A stretch of 64,000 bases of DNA from JAAFIP01 sp963775085 (lineage in GTDB: Bacteria; Pseudomonadota; Gammaproteobacteria; Burkholderiales; Burkholderiaceae_C): positions 62,001-126,000 of the forward strand of contig CAVZHO010000001.1 of NCBI GenBank assembly GCA_963775085.1, read 5' to 3'. This document shows, in pieces, positions 59,782 to 64,000 of the stretch. The translations under genes and the position numbers were made by a program. The notes beneath the pieces were generated by a model. That model was not told the origin of the DNA. It did no database searches and was given only the letters and a program-made list of their open reading frames with translations. Positions within the stretch are counted from its first letter, which is position 1; every line of letters starts with the position of its first letter.

Positions 59782-59902
59782 TTTATCCAGCGTTACGAAA
59801 TTTTCGACATCGTTGCGTTTGAGGTTTCACTCACCCAGGTGTTTGCACGCCTCGGTACTTGGTGCGGACGGGCAACGCGGCTGTCTGGACTGATTTCCCG
59901 TG

Positions 59903-60188
59903 CTGTGCCCGCCCTGGCACTTGGCGTGGACGGCTCCGCGGCTGTCCTCCGGGGCGGCTTATGGCCGCCACCTCCCCCTTTATGCCGCTGCGCCGTCCAC
60001 GCCAAGCGCCAGGGCTGCGTAGAGGAATGGTTTCGGCTCAAGCGGTTGACGGTCCACCATGGTCGCAAGATCAGGTCGGCGGTGCGCTCAGCGCAGCGGC
60101 ATAAAGGGGGAGTTGTCGGCCCTAGGCCGACACGGAGGACAGCCGCGGAGCTGAACGCGCCGCCGGCCTGATACCGTACAAGACTTGC
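59903..60188. repeat. Composite repeat in the boxB-boxA gap: palindromic element nested in a dispersed repeat
   Basis: The outer parts (CTGTGCCCGCCCTGGCACTT from 59903; TACCGTACAAGACTTGCC ending 60188) match the two halves of 51090-51139. Between them lies an element with 61-base inverted arms, 59933-59993 and 60091-60151, sharing GCTCCGCGGCTGTCCTCCG and CTCCCCCTTTATGCCGCTG. Each arm has its own small hairpin, GGCGG/CCGCC in one and GTCGG/CCGAC in the other. A further inverted copy of 59911-59935 lies at 59991-60015. The gap 59782-60224 contains no gene. Confidence 0.8.
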
Positions 60189-60224
60189 CCGGTTCCTCTG
60201 CCTAACAGCCGCGCGACGCATCTT

Positions 60225-61661
<1,437 letters not shown>

Positions 61662-61748
61662 AGTGATCTCCGTAAATTCAAAATGCAAAGTGGCTAAGTT
61701 ATTCGGTTGCAGCGCCCCACCGCGATGGCGCTGCACAACTTATGTTCG

Positions 61749-63407
<1,659 letters not shown>

Positions 63408-63738
63408 GGGCTGGGTCTCCTAATGGGGGATGATGCACTGGGTTGCAGGGTGTTTTTGACTTACACACGCATGATAATGCATATTATGAGTTTATGTCAA
63501 GCGTTTTTTTGCATATGTGCAATATATTTCCACAAATACAATTTCCAGCCACACCACTTTAGCCACCACCATGGCAGGCAAGGCCACTGCCATCGCACGC
63601 GCCCTGCCCTCGGCACCATCGCGTGCGATAGCCTGCATGCGATCTAGACCAAGCACCAGCCTCTGCCGCCCTTACCTCTCGCTTGAGTTAGGACGCTTCT
63701 ACAGATGCACTTGTCTCTTTTAAGATAAAATACAAGCT
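63408..63738. promoter_or_regulatory. Divergent region upstream of boxC with TGCA repeats and a hairpin
   Basis: 331 bases without a gene. Near boxC are several TGCA words, among them TTGCATATGTGCAA (about 63509-63522), a near palindrome, and ATGCATATTATG (about 63477-63488). BoxR/BzdR operators of Azoarcus are built from TGCA repeats as I recall, so this may be the box operator. Further on, ATCGCACGCG (63592-63601) and CGCGTGCGAT (63620-63629) form a perfect 10-base stem. An A/T-rich stretch before 63739 probably holds the toxin promoter. Confidence 0.45.
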
Positions 63739-64000
63739 ATGACTGAGCCTGTCCCTCATACCCTAGTCCATTACACCGACGAAGCGGGACGTGATTTGTT
63801 TGGGGCCTGGCTAGAAACACTGGCCGATGTGGGCACCCGCGCCACCATTGCAGCGCGGCTGCTGCGGCTAGAGCTGGGTTTGTTTGGCGACAGCAAAGCG
63901 CTTGGCGAGGGTGTGAGTGAACTGCGTATTGACCATGGGCCCGGCTGGCGTGTGTACTACGGCAAACAGGCGGGACGAATTATTTTATTGCTGGCGGGCA
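63739..64000 (+). CDS. RelE/ParE-family toxin (addiction module killer protein), partial
   Basis: The frame opens at ATG 63739 and runs off the right edge after 87 codons. The peptide reads MTEPVPHTLVHYTDEAGRDL, then RLLRLELGLFGDSKALGEGV, SELRIDHGPGWRVYYGK and IILLLAG, matching the HigB-like subgroup with S/E-L-R-I-x-x-G-x-G-W/Y-R-V-Y-Y. An XRE-type antitoxin is expected just beyond the edge. It is divergent from the box operon. Confidence 0.85.
   Translation, partial: MTEPVPHTLVHYTDEAGRDLFGAWLETLADVGTRATIAARLLRLELGLFGDSKALGEGVSELRIDHGPGWRVYYGKQAGRIILLLAG

Noticed and set aside
59671..60171. A 166-codon plus-strand frame in the boxB-boxA gap
   Set aside because: It begins inside boxA on the opposite strand and runs through the palindromic repeat; similar peptides appear on both strands because of the inverted arms.

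Overview
The window looks like chromosomal DNA of a betaproteobacterium of the order Burkholderiales, most likely the Comamonadaceae (Rhodoferax/Polaromonas-like). The basis is the high GC content, the gene order pyrG-kdsA-DUF1330-eno-ftsB, the broken alaA-hom-thrC-mobB-moeA-moaD-moaE run, Bug-type and TRAP solute receptors, an aerobic benzoyl-CoA (box) pathway, and dense dispersed short repeats of a kind I recall from that family. I cannot name the species. No rRNA, tRNA, CRISPR array, prophage or transposase gene was recognised.

Layout. 1-2.3 kb: branched-chain-type ABC receptor (partial) and an acyl-CoA ligase. 2.4-10.9 kb: a hexuronate or sugar-acid cluster with uronate dehydrogenase, TRAP transporter DctPQM, a frameshifted DapA-family gene, an IlvD/Edd-family dehydratase and a divergent aldehyde dehydrogenase. 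11.3-12.1 kb: a Phd/PIN toxin-antitoxin pair. 12.2-16.9 kb: housekeeping genes pyrG, kdsA, DUF1330, eno, ftsB. 17-23 kb: pnuC with a nicotinamide riboside kinase-like gene, hslO, gamma carbonic anhydrase, an MGDG-synthase-like glycosyltransferase, DUF455 and a CHRD lipoprotein. 23-31.6 kb: CysB-like regulator, methionine aminotransferase, a Fic toxin with a convergent small partner, a frameshifted Rieske-like gene, DUF1428 and a frameshifted hrpA. 31.6-34.9 kb: amidohydrolase/Bug receptor/flavin monooxygenase operon, probably for an aromatic acid. 35-46 kb: molybdopterin genes and thrC, hom, alaA, with two AbrB/PIN toxin pairs, cfa and a lipoprotein lying between hom and thrC. 46-49.7 kb: Mth938-like gene, bcp, a candidate small RNA, phoH-like gene, mazEF. 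49.9-58.5 kb: Bug receptor, serine-glyoxylate aminotransferase, a GntR regulator and a very large FAD/Fe-S D-2-hydroxyacid dehydrogenase, then an ABC receptor. 58.5-63.4 kb: boxA, boxB, boxC. 63.7 kb to the end: a partial RelE-family toxin.

The most unusual signal is non-coding. At least four families of short dispersed or palindromic repeats run through the window. One (core TAGCTGCTTACGTCC with GGACTA nearby) occurs about fourteen times, and several copies lie in frame inside genes (hrpA, pnuC, the riboside kinase gene). Another (CCCCCACGGGGGGC) sits directly against the start codons of kdsA and dctM and also inside hrpA. Two long, mutually inverted hairpins fill the sgaA/GntR divergent region, and a palindromic element is nested in a second repeat between boxB and boxA. 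Six toxin-antitoxin loci, one of which (VapC) overlaps the start codon of thrC by four bases, are the other standout. Four apparent single-base frameshifts in three genes (DapA-like, Rieske-like, hrpA) may be real decay or sequencing errors.
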